Positions 7,106-15,795 of a stretch of 64,000 bases of DNA are shown piece after piece. This DNA comes from Carnobacterium_B sp045617425. Lineage in GTDB: Bacteria; Bacillota; Bacilli; Lactobacillales; Carnobacteriaceae. Both the position numbers and the translations under genes were made by a program. Position 1 is the stretch's first letter; each line of letters opens with the position of its first letter. The DNA lies in the NCBI RefSeq assembly GCF_045617425.1, contig NZ_JAZLIO010000021.1, positions 1-64,000 of the forward strand, written 5' to 3'. The notes beneath the pieces are model-generated. The model made no database searches and was not told the origin of the DNA. It saw only the letters and a list, made by a program, of their open reading frames with translations.

Positions 7106-9475
7106 TTAATAGTTCTCTGTTTCTGTTTCTGTTTCTGTTTCTGTTTCTGTTTCTGTCAAATGATCTTCACCAGGAAGTTGAGTAATATTCACCTTACGAG
7201 GTTTGCTTCCTTCCGATGGCCCAACAATGCCTCGCATTTCCATTTCATCAATCAATCGAGCCGCACGGTTATATCCAATCCTAAAACGACGTTGCAATAA
7301 TGAAATACTTGCTGTCTGCATTTCAACAATCAAAGCTACAGCATCATCATAGACATCATCTTGTACTTCACTTTCCATAGCTTTCGTTTCTTCAGTCGGC
7401 ATCATTTCTTCTACATAATTTGCACCTTGTTGATCTGTCACAAAAGTCACTATATGTTCAACTTCTTCATCTGAAATAAACGCCCCTTGTACACGAACAG
7501 GCTTATTTTCGCCCATTGGTAAAAATAGCATATCTCCTCTACCCAACAATTTTTCTGCTCCACTGCCATCGATTATCGTCCTAGAATCAACACCACTTGA
7601 AACCGCAAAAGCAATACGTGAAGGTACATTCGCTTTGATGATACCTGTAATGACATCTACACTAGGTCTTTGAGTTGCTAAAATCATATGAATACCTGCT
7701 GCTCTGGCCATTTGAGCTAACCGAATGATGGCATCTTCAACTTCATTACTAGCTACCATCATCAAGTCGGCTAATTCATCCACTATTACTACAATAAAAG
7801 GTAATATAGGATAATTTTCGCCATTTTCATCGTTATGACTTTGTAGATACTGATTGTATCCAGTAATATTTCGCATTCCACTAGCCGCAAAAAGTTCATA
7901 TCTTCTTTCCATTTCAGTAACAACTTTTTGCAATGCTTGAGCTGCCTTTTTAGGATTTGTTACAACAGGAGTCAACAAATGCGGAATTCCGTTGTATACA
8001 TTTAACTCTACCATTTTAGGATCAATCATCATTAATTTTACTTCGTTTGGTTTAGCTTTCATCAATAAACTAGTGATGATACCATTAATACAAACAGACT
8101 TCCCACTACCCGTAGACCCTGCAACAAGTAGGTGAGGCATTTTAGATAAATCTGCCATAGTGATGTTTCCAGATATGTCTCTTCCAAGCGGAACTTCAAG
8201 CATTTTTTCTTTATTATGAACTTGACCTTCAATAACATCTCTAAACGAAACCAAACTCACTTCACTATTTGGAACTTCAATCCCAATAAATGATTTCCCA
8301 GGAATAGGCGCTTCAATTCGGATATCTTTTGCTGCTAATGCCAAAGCGATGTCATCACTGAGATTGACTATTTTACTCACTTTTACTCCAACAGCCGGTT
8401 GAACTTCATATTTTGTTACAGCTGGACCTAGGTTTGCTTTAGTAACTTTGGCATCTACTCCGAAACTTTGGAATGTTTCTTCTAATTTTTTTACATTTTT
8501 TTGGATAAGCGCATACTCATTTGTCTGATCATTTTGTGGTATTTCATTCAATAAATCTGAAGGTGGCAATTGATAATCTTTATTTTCTTTTTCAGAGACT
8601 ATCTCAAAATCAATCGTTTCGCCCTCGTTCTCATCAAGAGTAGCATCTGTTGCTTCCTTAGTCGCCGGTTTTTCAACACGATTTTGATAGCTGTCAATTT
8701 CTAGCTGTAATTGTTCATTTTTATCTTTAGTGCCTGATTGATCGATTTTATCTGTAACTGCTTTTGCTTTGACTGTATTTTTATTTTCTGTAATTTTTTT
8801 ATGGTCTTTTATCCCATCAGTCTTAGGAGCTTCTTTTATTCTAATCATTTTTTGATGGATAGCCGTCGTAAAATGATTTAACGCTACTTTTGATTTCTCC
8901 CAAGTCATTAGAAATATATTCCCGGTTTTTTTCAAAAAAGTTTTAAACGATAGTTGAAATAATAAAAATAGTCCAACAAAGCAACTAAGACCTGCTATAA
9001 AATAAGTACCCCATTGAGAAAACAAGAAATAACTGATTGCATAAAAACTAGCTCCAATCATACCCCCACCAAGCGATTGGGTAATTTCGTTATTTGCCAT
9101 ATCTGTCATGAAAAAACGAAAAGTAGCAGAGACGATGTTCATATCTGAATGGACAATAGGTGCAAATAAACGGGCATGCAATACTAATAGTAAACTACTA
9201 TAAATAAGTAAAAATCCCATGATGCGTTTATTTTTAAAAGGAGGTTCTTTACCTTTAAATACTAAATATAGGCCATAAATTCCTACTAAAATGGATGCTA
9301 AAGTAAATGTATTTCCTACAAAAAAACGAAATAGATTTGCACTAAAAACACCCGCAAAGCCAGTTTTCGAAGCTGAAAAAATACTTAAAATAATAAATAT
9401 CAAGCCAATAATTTCAAAAGATAAACGATAATTTGCGTTCTTTTTAGTTGTGCTAGTCTTTTTTTTCACTGCCAC
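7106..9475 (-). CDS. ftsK: DNA translocase FtsK/SpoIIIE
   Basis: A 789-residue hexameric ATP-driven DNA pump that clears chromosome DNA from the division septum. The N-terminal ~190 residues contain four membrane segments; a Lys/Glu/Thr-rich linker follows; the RecA-like motor has Walker A GSTGSGKS at about residue 450 and Walker B IVVIVDELADLMM; the C-terminal winged-helix gamma domain (from about residue 710) reads polar DNA sequences (KOPS/SRS). Length is normal for the Gram-positive family. The unusual part is the extreme C-terminus: after the gamma domain come seven Thr-Glu dipeptides and then Asn-Tyr, encoded by a hexanucleotide microsatellite. The gene stands alone, with its own terminator. 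Confidence 0.95.
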   Translation of the reverse strand: MAVKKKTSTTKKNANYRLSFEIIGLIFIILSIFSASKTGFAGVFSANLFRFFVGNTFTLASILVGIYGLYLVFKGKEPPFKNKRIMGFLLIYSSLLLVLHARLFAPIVHSDMNIVSATFRFFMTDMANNEITQSLGGGMIGASFYAISYFLFSQWGTYFIAGLSCFVGLFLLFQLSFKTFLKKTGNIFLMTWEKSKVALNHFTTAIHQKMIRIKEAPKTDGIKDHKKITENKNTVKAKAVTDKIDQSGTKDKNEQLQLEIDSYQNRVEKPATKEATDATLDENEGETIDFEIVSEKENKDYQLPPSDLLNEIPQNDQTNEYALIQKNVKKLEETFQSFGVDAKVTKANLGPAVTKYEVQPAVGVKVSKIVNLSDDIALALAAKDIRIEAPIPGKSFIGIEVPNSEVSLVSFRDVIEGQVHNKEKMLEVPLGRDISGNITMADLSKMPHLLVAGSTGSGKSVCINGIITSLLMKAKPNEVKLMMIDPKMVELNVYNGIPHLLTPVVTNPKKAAQALQKVVTEMERRYELFAASGMRNITGYNQYLQSHNDENGENYPILPFIVVIVDELADLMMVASNEVEDAIIRLAQMARAAGIHMILATQRPSVDVITGIIKANVPSRIAFAVSSGVDSRTIIDGSGAEKLLGRGDMLFLPMGENKPVRVQGAFISDEEVEHIVTFVTDQQGANYVEEMMPTEETKAMESEVQDDVYDDAVALIVEMQTASISLLQRRFRIGYNRAARLIDEMEMRGIVGPSEGSKPRKVNITQLPGEDHLTETETETETETETENY
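7115..7156 (-). repeat. Hexanucleotide microsatellite encoding (Thr-Glu)7 at the FtsK C-terminus
   Basis: Seven tandem copies of a 6-bp unit (ACAGAA on the coding strand; the last copy is ACAGAG) lie in frame just before the last two codons. Slippage would add or remove Thr-Glu pairs without a frameshift. Confidence 0.95.
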
Positions 9476-9540
9476 AATTTTCTTCCCTCCTTATACTCTT
9501 CTTTGATTATACACAAAATTACGCCTAAACGGAATGCAGC

Positions 9541-9584
9541 AAAAGGATGAAATAGACCATCTTTATTGCCTTATTCCATCCTTT
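9541..9584 (-). terminator. Probable terminator after topB
   Basis: Inverted repeat of about 12 bp with one mismatch or wobble (arms near 9542-9553 and 9573-9584), followed on the minus strand by TTTTGC. The T tail is short, so strength is uncertain. Confidence 0.55.
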
Positions 9585-9597
9585 CCTAAATCCAAAT

Positions 9598-11676
9598 TTA
9601 ATTGTCTTTCTTTGCCATCGCAGCTTTCATGGCTAGTGCCAACGGACTTTCTACTTCTTCTTGTTGTGTATTTATTTTTTGCATTAATTTTTTTGTTTCG
9701 TGTTTACTAGGTTTCTTACTATTTTTTCCTTCTAATTTTTCAGTAATATTACAATATTTGCATTTAAAGTAATTCCCATTTTTACCTTCATGAATTTCCA
9801 TTTTTCGATGGCACTGTGCACAGCGATGATTAGATACTTTCGGATCTTTTCTACGTTTGTACGAACAAGTTGAACTGCTACAAATAAGTAATTTCCCATC
9901 ACGGCCACTTCTTTCTTTCAATAATTCGCCGCAATCAGGACAGATTTTATTGGTTAATGCATGATCTTTATACGTTTGCGTACTTGTTTTGATTTCTGTT
10001 ACTAATCTGGCCGTTTCCGTCTTTATTTGCTTTAAGAAGTCCTCTTTTTTTAAACCACCATTTGAAATTTCTTCCAACGACTTCTCCCATTTACTTGTTA
10101 GTTCAGGAGTCACTAATGCAGGGTTTACTAATGTTAGCAATTGTTGTCCTTTAGGAGTTGTGCTTAGCTTATTTTGATTTCGTTCCATTAACTCGCTGCT
10201 GATTAGTTTTTCGATGATTTCAGCACGAGTTGCAGGTGTTCCTAAACTATTTTTTTCCATATTTTGTAACAAGGTGCCTTCAGATAATCGAGCTGGTGCT
10301 TCAGTCAACTGTTTTTGAATAGTATAAGCTGCACGCATTAATTGTTCGTTTAGTTTATATATATTTTCTGATTGTTTTGGAACGTCCTTTTTCCAGCCTT
10401 TTTCAAGTACGGTTTCTTGTTGTAGACTAAATAAGATATCTGCTACTGAAAAAACAACCGTTCTCTTAGAGACTTTATAGGCTGGTAAAAATAGTCCAAT
10501 AAAGCGTTCCACAACCATGCGATAAATTTTCAATTCATCTGCTTCCATTTTTTCTGGACGTGGGCGCTCTTCAGTAGGAATAATACCATGATGATCTGTC
10601 ACTTTAGCAGTATTAAAAATACCTTTTTGAGTTACTTGAGCTCCTCTTTTCAAAATCCCTTTAGCTTCTTCAGGAGCAAATCCTTGAATCGCCGTAACTC
10701 TTTCTTTCATAGTTCCTACCATGTCTTGAGTCAAATATTTTGAATCTGTTCTTGGATAAGAGAGCACTTTATGACGTTCATATAAGGTTTGCATCAAACT
10801 AAGTGTTTTCTTTGCTGAGAATTGGTAGCGTTGGTTAGCTTCGCGTTGAAGTTCGGTTAAATCATATGGCATTGGTGCTTGTTGAACCAATTGTTGTTCT
10901 TTTATATCTCCAACTTTTACTGGTTTGTCTTTTAACGATGATACTAGCTTCTCGGCTTTTTCTCGGTCAGCAAACTTACGTGGAGCTCCCTCTTGCAACA
11001 AAGCTTTTTTTCCATCGACTGTCAATTGCACCGTATAAAAAGTTTCTGGAACGAAAGACTGTATTTTTGCTTCTTGCTTGCGTACCATGGCTAACGTTGG
11101 TGTTTGTACCCGTCCAGCTGATAAATTATCTTGATACTTTACAGTCAATGCTCTAGTAACGTTTAACCCAATTAACCAGTCTGCTTCTGAACGCGCAACT
11201 GCAGAATCATACAATGTATCGTATTTTTTACTTGGTTGCAATTGATTAAAGCCATCTTTAATAGCCTTATCGGTTTGCGATGAGATCCATAGTCTTTTTA
11301 CTGGTTTATTGAAATGAACATACTCTAATATCCACCTTGCAACTAATTCTCCTTCACGTCCAGCATCTGTCGCAATGACTGCTGACCCAATATCTTTTCG
11401 ATTAGCCAATTGTTTGATTGCTTTTAATTGGCCTCTAGTATTCGTTAACGGCTTAGTTGTCATTTTTTCTGGAATAAGTGGTAAAACATTTAAGTCCCAC
11501 GTGGCCCATTCCACTTTATAATCTTCTGGCATTTTCAACCCCAATAAGTGACCTAATGCCCACGTTACAATAACGTCATTTCCTTCAATATGTGTCTTGC
11601 TTTTTTGTGTTGCACCTAATACTCGTGCAATTTCTTTCCCTACGCTTGGTTTTTCGGCAATAATTAATGTCTTCAT
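9598..11676 (-). CDS. topB: DNA topoisomerase III (type IA)
   Basis: A 692-residue type IA topoisomerase. The N-terminal TOPRIM domain begins with the motif AEKPSVGKEIA; the active-site Tyr lies in SYPRTDSKY at about residue 310. The C-terminus carries two cysteine clusters (CPDC...CSSSTC and CAQC...CKYC) that resemble zinc ribbons, then a basic tail. The enzyme decatenates and relaxes negatively supercoiled DNA through a transient single-strand break. The start is ATG 11676 with AAAGGAA upstream and a good sigma-A promoter about 65 bp further upstream. It is monocistronic and divergent from acyP. TopB is also carried by plasmids and integrative elements, but no mobility genes are near here, so I take it as a chromosomal copy. 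Confidence 0.93.
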   Translation of the reverse strand: MKTLIIAEKPSVGKEIARVLGATQKSKTHIEGNDVIVTWALGHLLGLKMPEDYKVEWATWDLNVLPLIPEKMTTKPLTNTRGQLKAIKQLANRKDIGSAVIATDAGREGELVARWILEYVHFNKPVKRLWISSQTDKAIKDGFNQLQPSKKYDTLYDSAVARSEADWLIGLNVTRALTVKYQDNLSAGRVQTPTLAMVRKQEAKIQSFVPETFYTVQLTVDGKKALLQEGAPRKFADREKAEKLVSSLKDKPVKVGDIKEQQLVQQAPMPYDLTELQREANQRYQFSAKKTLSLMQTLYERHKVLSYPRTDSKYLTQDMVGTMKERVTAIQGFAPEEAKGILKRGAQVTQKGIFNTAKVTDHHGIIPTEERPRPEKMEADELKIYRMVVERFIGLFLPAYKVSKRTVVFSVADILFSLQQETVLEKGWKKDVPKQSENIYKLNEQLMRAAYTIQKQLTEAPARLSEGTLLQNMEKNSLGTPATRAEIIEKLISSELMERNQNKLSTTPKGQQLLTLVNPALVTPELTSKWEKSLEEISNGGLKKEDFLKQIKTETARLVTEIKTSTQTYKDHALTNKICPDCGELLKERSGRDGKLLICSSSTCSYKRRKDPKVSNHRCAQCHRKMEIHEGKNGNYFKCKYCNITEKLEGKNSKKPSKHETKKLMQKINTQQEEVESPLALAMKAAMAKKDN

Positions 11677-11740
11677 GTTTATTCCTTTCTCTACTTAAAA
11701 CTGCTGATACTTTTACTTTCCCTGTGACCATTATGCATCC

Positions 11741-11769
11741 ATTGTAAGTTATCTCTATACTCAATGCAA
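11741..11769 (-). promoter_or_regulatory. Sigma-A promoter for topB
   Basis: On the minus strand TTGCAT (11769-11764), a 17-bp spacer and TACAAT (11746-11741). The predicted transcript start is near 11734, about 58 bp before the topB ATG. Confidence 0.65.
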
Positions 11770-11815
11770 CAAGACCAAAAGTTTGTTCTTTTTTACTAGT
11801 TAGCATCAAGAATGA

Positions 11816-11858
11816 TTGACCGAATTTAAATCACTCGTTACAATAACTTAATAAGTTA
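11816..11858 (+). promoter_or_regulatory. Sigma-A promoter for acyP with an inverted repeat at the start site
   Basis: TTGACC (11816-11821), a 17-bp spacer and TACAAT (11839-11844). The 15-bp inverted repeat TAACTTAATAAGTTA (11844-11858) covers the predicted start of transcription and could be an operator. Confidence 0.65.
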
Positions 11859-11977
11859 CTATTACATTAAGGAGGTATAGGATGGGTTCTTTTTTTACAA
11901 TAGTCAAAGAGTTTCTTTTTCCAGTAAATAAATCAATAGAGTCTTTAATAGAAGACAATAGTAATGGAGGGATTTCT

Positions 11978-12253
11978 ATGAAGAAGGTTTCAATTCGTGT
12001 AACAGGTCTTGTTCAAGGCGTTGGCTTTCGTTATTCAACCAAATTAGCAGCTGATCAGATTGGCGTCTATGGCATTGTTCGTAATGAATCAGATGGGAGC
12101 GTTTATATAGAAGCTAATGGCGATGAAGAAAAAATAGACAAATTTACAGAAAAAATAAGAAATTCCCCTACACCCAGTGGGCAAGTTGATTCTATCAATG
12201 TAGAAGAACTTTCCTCTTTGCCTGTCAGAGATAAGTTCATAATAAGCAATTGA
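11978..12253 (+). CDS. acyP: Acylphosphatase
   Basis: A 91-residue acylphosphatase that hydrolyses the carboxyl-phosphate bond of acyl phosphates. The fold signature is complete: GLVQGVGFR gives the catalytic Arg18 and VRNESDG gives Asn36. The ATG at 11978 has GGAGGG six bases upstream and gives the normal family length. However, the same frame is open back to ATG 11882, which has an even better AAGGAGG six bases upstream and lies within the predicted transcript, so a 123-residue form with a 32-residue hydrophobic/charged extension is possible. The gene is followed by yidC, whose own promoter overlaps the acyP stop codon. Confidence 0.9.
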   Translation: MKKVSIRVTGLVQGVGFRYSTKLAADQIGVYGIVRNESDGSVYIEANGDEEKIDKFTEKIRNSPTPSGQVDSINVEELSSLPVRDKFIISN

Positions 12254-12278
12254 AAACCATTCCTGAATCCTGTATAGT
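12250..12278 (+). promoter_or_regulatory. Sigma-A promoter for yidC
   Basis: TTGAAA (12250-12255), a 17-bp spacer and TATAGT (12273-12278), overlapping the acyP stop codon. The predicted start is about 35 bp before the yidC ATG. Confidence 0.6.
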
Positions 12279-12318
12279 AGGTAATGCTACTTACTTTAAA
12301 AATGAAGGATTGTGAACA

Positions 12319-13242
12319 ATGAAAAATTTCAAGAAATTACTTTTATCAGGAACGCTATTAAGCGTTATGGTTTTTTTGTCTGGTTGTATGGGTCATGACT
12401 CAGATGGAAATCCTAGTGGTTTTATTTACGAATTTCTAGTGGTTCCAACGCAACAAGTGATCATACAGCTTGCTGAATTATTAGGAGGTAGTTATGGACT
12501 AGCTATTATTGTCATTACATTAGTCGTCCGTTTAATTATTTTACCTTTAAATTTAAGCCAATCAAAAAAATCTATTATACAACAAGAAAAAATGGCCTTG
12601 ATCAAACCAGAAATGGAAGAAGTCCAGAAGAAACAAAAATCTGCTGTTACAGCTGAAGAAAAAGCTGCTGCTCAACAAGAACTCATGAGTCTTTATAAAG
12701 ATAACAACATGAGTATGTTAGGTGGTATCGGATGTTTACCATTGCTGATTCAAATGCCGATATTTACAGCTATGTTCCAAGCAATCAATTTATCTAAAGA
12801 AATAGGAAATAGTACCTTCTTAGGCTTTAGTTTAGGAAATCAAAACATTGCTCTTGCTATCGCAGCCGGTGCTGTCTATTTTGTTCAATCTTATGTCTCC
12901 ATGATTGGTCTTCCTGATGAACAAAAGAAACAGATGCGTACAATGATGTATGTTAGTCCAATTATGATTTTAATGGTTTCATTTACATCACCTGCTGGAT
13001 TAGGGTTGTATTGGTTTGTTGGAGGAATTTTTGCAGTCTTCCAAACACTGATTACTAATTTCATTTTTAAACCTAGAATTAAAGCACAAGTTGAAGCAGA
13101 AGCTAGAAAACGTCCTGCTAAACCAAAACGGACGATTAAACAAGCTGAACCTGTTGCACAACAATCTAAAGTTTTAAATCAACCATCAAATAAAACAAAT
13201 GGCCGTGGTAGAAATGCCGGCAAACAACAAAAAAATCGTTAA
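12319..13242 (+). CDS. yidC: Membrane protein insertase YidC/OxaA (lipoprotein form)
   Basis: A 307-residue membrane insertase. An N-terminal signal ends in the lipobox L-S-G-C (Cys23), as usual for Gram-positive YidC. Five membrane segments follow; the first core segment (around VITLVVRLIILPL) carries the conserved Arg of the hydrophilic groove, and the cytosolic loop is coiled and charged. The C-terminal ~45 residues are strongly basic (RKRPAKPKR and onward), which is the mark of the YidC2/OxaA2 type that binds ribosomes. It inserts membrane proteins alone or with SecYEG. Lactobacillales generally have two paralogues; the other, near rnpA/rpmH, is not in the window. The ATG has AAGGA nine bases upstream. 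Confidence 0.94.
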   Translation: MKNFKKLLLSGTLLSVMVFLSGCMGHDSDGNPSGFIYEFLVVPTQQVIIQLAELLGGSYGLAIIVITLVVRLIILPLNLSQSKKSIIQQEKMALIKPEMEEVQKKQKSAVTAEEKAAAQQELMSLYKDNNMSMLGGIGCLPLLIQMPIFTAMFQAINLSKEIGNSTFLGFSLGNQNIALAIAAGAVYFVQSYVSMIGLPDEQKKQMRTMMYVSPIMILMVSFTSPAGLGLYWFVGGIFAVFQTLITNFIFKPRIKAQVEAEARKRPAKPKRTIKQAEPVAQQSKVLNQPSNKTNGRGRNAGKQQKNR

Positions 13243-13277
13243 AAAAAATACCTACTCGAATGAGTAGGTATTTTTTT
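13241..13277. terminator. Bidirectional terminator between yidC and the histidine kinase gene
   Basis: Perfect 11-bp stem AATACCTACTC/GAGTAGGTATT (13247-13257 and 13262-13272) with a GAAT loop, A-run on the left and T-run on the right. It serves the converging transcripts and overlaps the last bases of the kinase gene. Confidence 0.9.
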
Positions 13278-14823
13278 ATACTTCATCTTTGTAGATAGGC
13301 AATGTGATTCTAAATATTGAACCATAGTCTAAAACACTTTCTACAGTGATTGTGCCATTATATCCACTTAATAATTCTTTTGCTATCGCTAGACCAAGTC
13401 CGTTTCCGCCTTTATGTCTGCTACGTGCTTTATCAATACGATAAAAACGATTAAAAATCTTTTCAGCGTCTTCTAAAGTCATCCCTTCACCAAAGTCTTG
13501 AATGGCAATCTGGACTTCTCGATCATCATTTGCCACTGATATATGGACTTCTTTACGGTCAGTAGAATATTTCACAGCATTATCTAGCAAGATAATTAAA
13601 ATTTGTTCAATATGATTTCGGTAAATGGAAACATATACCTCGTCATTGATATCATCATCCAAATTAAAAACAAAGTCCGGATGAATCATTTTAAAATTAT
13701 TATAAGTTTGTTGAATAATCGGCTTTATAGCCGTTTTTTCATTCTTATAATGAATTTCTACTTGCTCAGCTCTAGATAAATCTAACATTTCCTGAACCAA
13801 ACTTTTCATCCGTGTGATTTCTTGTAATGAAGCAGAAAGTGATTCATCTAAAATCTCAGGATCATTTTTGCCCCAGCGATCTAATAGCTTCAAATGACCT
13901 TCCATTACAGCGACTGGTGTTCTTAATTCATGAGAAACATCTTCAACAAATTGCTTTTGTTGTTCAATATACTTTTGCATCTTATCCAACATATCATTAA
14001 AAACAATAGATAGATGATCCAATTCATCATTTCCTTCAACCACTTCAATTCTAGAAGTCGATTGCGTGTCTTGTCGAAGGTCATTCATTGTTTTTGTAAT
14101 GTTTTTTATCGGCTTCAAAAAATTAGATGCCAAGAAGTAGCCCAAAATACCACTAAAAATAAGGGCCGCAGAACTCATAGCTACTAAACTAATAAGCGTG
14201 ACCTCAATCATATTATGGTAATCTGACATCCCATCGATAACTTGTACATATCCAATAATTTGTTGTGTCTCGCTAGAAATAACAGGTGCAACTCCATAAT
14301 AACCCTCTTCACCATTTACATCGATCATCTTGATAATCGGTTCCGAGCTTTCTTCAAAAGAAAAATCGCCTAATTTTGATTCAAAAAGTAAACGTGATGT
14401 GGGAGTATACACCCTTACGATAACATCTTCTTCATTCATTTTGGCATATAAAGTATCTTCGTAATTTCCAGAATCTTCAAAGGTTGTATTTCTCTGATCA
14501 TATTCCCCGTTCAGCTCCATAATATCGGGAAAGTAAGAGGGATTAAATGCAGAATAAACTGTTGCCTTTGATAAAGCTGTAGAATCACTATCTGTTATTT
14601 TATTTTCATCAACTAGACGACTAGTTGCTCCAAATAAAACTTCTCTAAAATTTTCTTCCTCTTGCGTGAACATAATTTGTCTAAAACCTACAAAAATAGC
14701 AATTGAAAAAATCGAGAACGTTAAGAATATTGCAAGTGTTGCTCCAATAGTCCATTTCCATTTTAAGGATAATCGTTTTCTTTTTTTCCCTTCCTTATTT
14801 TTGTCATAGAACGAGAATCTCAC
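13276..14823 (-). CDS. Sensor histidine kinase of the CovS/LisK/ArlS type
   Basis: A 515-residue membrane sensor. A basic N-terminus precedes TM1 (about 25-50), then an extracellular domain of about 150 residues, TM2 (about 205-230), a HAMP linker, the DHp domain with phospho-acceptor His about 298 in SHELRTPVAVMEGH, and a HATPase domain with N-box (LLDNAVKYS), G1 (DFGEGM) and G2 (GGNGLGL). The DHp region, with LLDRWGKNDPEIL after the His, resembles the CovS/LisK/EtaS group that controls envelope stress, acid tolerance and virulence in relatives. GTG start 14823 overlaps the regulator stop in GTGA. The signal sensed is unknown. Confidence 0.9.
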   Translation of the reverse strand: MRFSFYDKNKEGKKRKRLSLKWKWTIGATLAIFLTFSIFSIAIFVGFRQIMFTQEEENFREVLFGATSRLVDENKITDSDSTALSKATVYSAFNPSYFPDIMELNGEYDQRNTTFEDSGNYEDTLYAKMNEEDVIVRVYTPTSRLLFESKLGDFSFEESSEPIIKMIDVNGEEGYYGVAPVISSETQQIIGYVQVIDGMSDYHNMIEVTLISLVAMSSAALIFSGILGYFLASNFLKPIKNITKTMNDLRQDTQSTSRIEVVEGNDELDHLSIVFNDMLDKMQKYIEQQKQFVEDVSHELRTPVAVMEGHLKLLDRWGKNDPEILDESLSASLQEITRMKSLVQEMLDLSRAEQVEIHYKNEKTAIKPIIQQTYNNFKMIHPDFVFNLDDDINDEVYVSIYRNHIEQILIILLDNAVKYSTDRKEVHISVANDDREVQIAIQDFGEGMTLEDAEKIFNRFYRIDKARSRHKGGNGLGLAIAKELLSGYNGTITVESVLDYGSIFRITLPIYKDEV

Positions 14824-15512
14824 GAACGCATCACATAACCTGTCCCGCGAACAGTTTGAATGTAGCTGTCAACATTTGGAACATCAATTTTATTTCTTAG
14901 GTAACGAATGTATACATCAACGACATTTGTTTCAACTTCAGTTTCGTATCCCCAAACTTTATTTAATAATACATCACGAGCTAAAACAACATTCACATTT
15001 TCCATTAACTCTAGCAACAACTCATATTCACGCTTAGTTAATTCAATAACTTCATCACCACGACGTACGACACGGTTTTCTTTTTCAACCGTTAAATCTC
15101 TATACGTAACTGTTGTTTGTTTGGTGATATTTTGTTCACTTTCAATCTCAATACGGCGGAATAATGCACGCAAACGTGCTAATAATTCTTCGATAGCAAA
15201 AGGTTTAACAATGTAGTCATCTGCACCATGATCTAAACCAGATACACGATCAATAACTGAATCTCTAGCAGTCATCATAATAATAGGCACATTACTTACT
15301 TGTCTAATACGACGACAAACATCTATTCCATTTAATTCTGGTAGCATTAAGTCTAATAAAATAACATCCCAATGTGCATCTTCTGCAACTGCAGCTTCTA
15401 ATCCTGTGCGTCCATTGTAACGAACCTCTGTTGCGTAGCCTTCATGTTTTAATTCTAGTTCTACAAAACGAGCCAGATTTTTTTCATCTTCAATAATTAA
15501 AATTTTGTTCAT
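14820..15512 (-). CDS. OmpR-family response regulator of the CovR/LisR/ArlR type
   Basis: A 230-residue regulator. The receiver domain has the acidic pair E9/D10, phospho-acceptor Asp54 (LLDLMLPE), Thr in MMTARDS and Lys in VKPFAIEEL. The winged-helix DNA-binding domain ends with TVRGTGYVMR. NLARFVELELKHEGY and GADDYIVKPFAIEELLARLRA-like text is typical of the CovR/LisR/ArlR clade. The frame is open to a GTG at 15524, but ATG 15512 matches the family N-terminus MNKILIIEDE and is preferred. It is the first gene of the operon with the kinase, overlapping by 4 nt. Confidence 0.91.
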   Translation of the reverse strand: MNKILIIEDEKNLARFVELELKHEGYATEVRYNGRTGLEAAVAEDAHWDVILLDLMLPELNGIDVCRRIRQVSNVPIIMMTARDSVIDRVSGLDHGADDYIVKPFAIEELLARLRALFRRIEIESEQNITKQTTVTYRDLTVEKENRVVRRGDEVIELTKREYELLLELMENVNVVLARDVLLNKVWGYETEVETNVVDVYIRYLRNKIDVPNVDSYIQTVRGTGYVMRS

Positions 15513-15733
15513 GTTAATGTACACCTGCTCCTCTAAAATCCCTATTTTTGTCTCTTTTGCTCTTGTTACGATACCATGATAAATAGTTTTTCACAATCAA
15601 TTTTTAATGTGTCCGTTATCATTTTACCATAAATTAGAAATAAATGAGAAAATCAAAACTCAACTTTAAGAATTTCTTAAGCAATTCGACAGTTCTCTAT
15701 TATTTAATCGGTACTTCCATCATTTTTTCATAT

Positions 15734-15769
15734 AAAAAGAGACTGAAAGTGTACTTTCAGTCTCTTTTA
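15734..15769 (-). terminator. Intrinsic terminator of gnd
   Basis: Perfect 16-bp stem AAAAGAGACTGAAAGT/ACTTTCAGTCTCTTTT (15735-15750 and 15753-15768) with a T-rich minus-strand tail, placed about 30 bp after gnd. Confidence 0.85.
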
Positions 15770-15795
15770 GGATCTATTTTAAGAAAAATAATGTC

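Noticed and set aside
9598..11676. topB as a sign of an integrated plasmid or ICE
   Set aside because: No integrase, relaxase, att repeats or composition shift were seen nearby; it sits between housekeeping genes with its own promoter.
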